This document shows positions 50,676 through 50,724 of a stretch of DNA of 50,724 nucleotides, one piece after another. The number at the start of each line of letters is the position of its first letter. Within the stretch, counting starts at the first letter, position 1. A model generated the notes under the pieces. It was not told the DNA's origin. It did no database searches and saw only the letters and a list, made by a program, of their open reading frames with translations. The position numbers and the translations under genes are program-made. This DNA comes from Oceanobacillus halophilus. GTDB lineage: Bacteria > Bacillota > Bacilli > Bacillales > Amphibacillaceae. The stretch is taken from NCBI RefSeq assembly GCF_003628505.1, contig NZ_RBZP01000025.1:1-50724 (forward strand), written 5' to 3'.

Positions 50676-50724
50676 AAAAAGAGAGTCCTTTTTTGTTTTT
50701 TTCACAAAAAAGTCTCTCTTTTTT
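50676..50724. terminator. bidirectional intrinsic terminator at the window end
   Basis: A-rich arm AAAAAAGAGAGTCC-TTTTTTG against CAAAAAA-GTCTCTCTTTTTT, with T-runs on both sides. It likely ends the antiporter/PII transcript. The window stops at its right edge. Confidence 0.8.

Overview
The window looks like a chromosomal segment of a low-GC Gram-positive bacterium of the family Bacillaceae. The evidence is strong AGGAGG-type ribosome binding sites, frequent TTG and GTG starts, A+T-rich spacers, an LPXTG-type surface protein, a WXG/LXG-type toxin cassette, Na+ and K+/H+ antiporters, and pdu genes ordered as in Listeria. An Oceanobacillus/Virgibacillus-like halotolerant genus is an inference from overall impression. 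No rRNA, tRNA, CRISPR array or prophage was seen.

Region 1 (1-2540, minus strand): a HAD-family hydrolase and a cobalamin-uptake module. The module is a DUF4430 lipoprotein plus an ECF-type S component, placed behind a B12 riboswitch with a clear intrinsic terminator and a TATAAT promoter box.

Region 2 (2553-22310, minus strand): a complete B12-dependent diol/glycerol dehydratase microcompartment locus. In transcription order it is pduS, pduT, a glycerol dehydrogenase (gldA), a two-component system whose sensor carries a PocR domain, a terminator, then pduA-B-C-D-E-G-H-K-J-L-eutJ-(flavoprotein-like)-N-O-P-Q. Shell proteins are PduA, B, J, K, N and T. Cargo includes the dehydratase PduCDE, the reactivase PduGH, the adenosyltransferase PduO, the CoA-acylating aldehyde dehydrogenase PduP, the phosphotransacylase PduL, the alcohol dehydrogenase PduQ and the cobalamin reductase PduS. 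Together they convert a 1,2-diol or glycerol to an aldehyde, then to alcohol and acyl-phosphate. Region 1 would supply the B12.

Region 3 (22457-31400): mixed genes. They are an O-antigen ligase-like polymerase with C-terminal TPR-like repeats, a sortase-anchored surface protein, a metallophosphoesterase, a CBS-domain protein, an OsmC protein, an NhaC-type antiporter and a Y1 (RAYT-type) transposase.

Region 4 (31771-36900): a type VII secretion LXG toxin with a TspA-like hydrophobic C-terminus, two tandem five-TM DUF443 (TsaI-like) immunity genes, a DUF4176 gene, a secreted coiled-coil protein and a small unknown gene.

Region 5 (36940-47325, minus strand): a nine-gene operon made of a TRAP transporter (dctP-Q-M), a PucR regulator, an M20 N-carbamoyl-amino-acid hydrolase, PyrK-like and PyrD-like subunits, a dihydroorotase-like cyclic amidohydrolase and a CapA-like phosphoesterase. 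Motifs suggest a catabolic route from orotate through dihydroorotate and N-carbamoyl-aspartate to aspartate. This is the most interesting metabolic hypothesis in the window.

Region 6 (47905-50724): a core-only tyrosine recombinase, a CPA1-type antiporter with a TrkA-C domain, a PII-like protein and a final terminator.

Across everything lie about 20 copies of a REP-like palindromic repeat with core GGGACAGGTTCCTTGTCCC, often as inverted pairs. They sit in most of the intergenic gaps, run into several gene ends, flank the RAYT transposase, and bracket two 21-bp minisatellite arrays.
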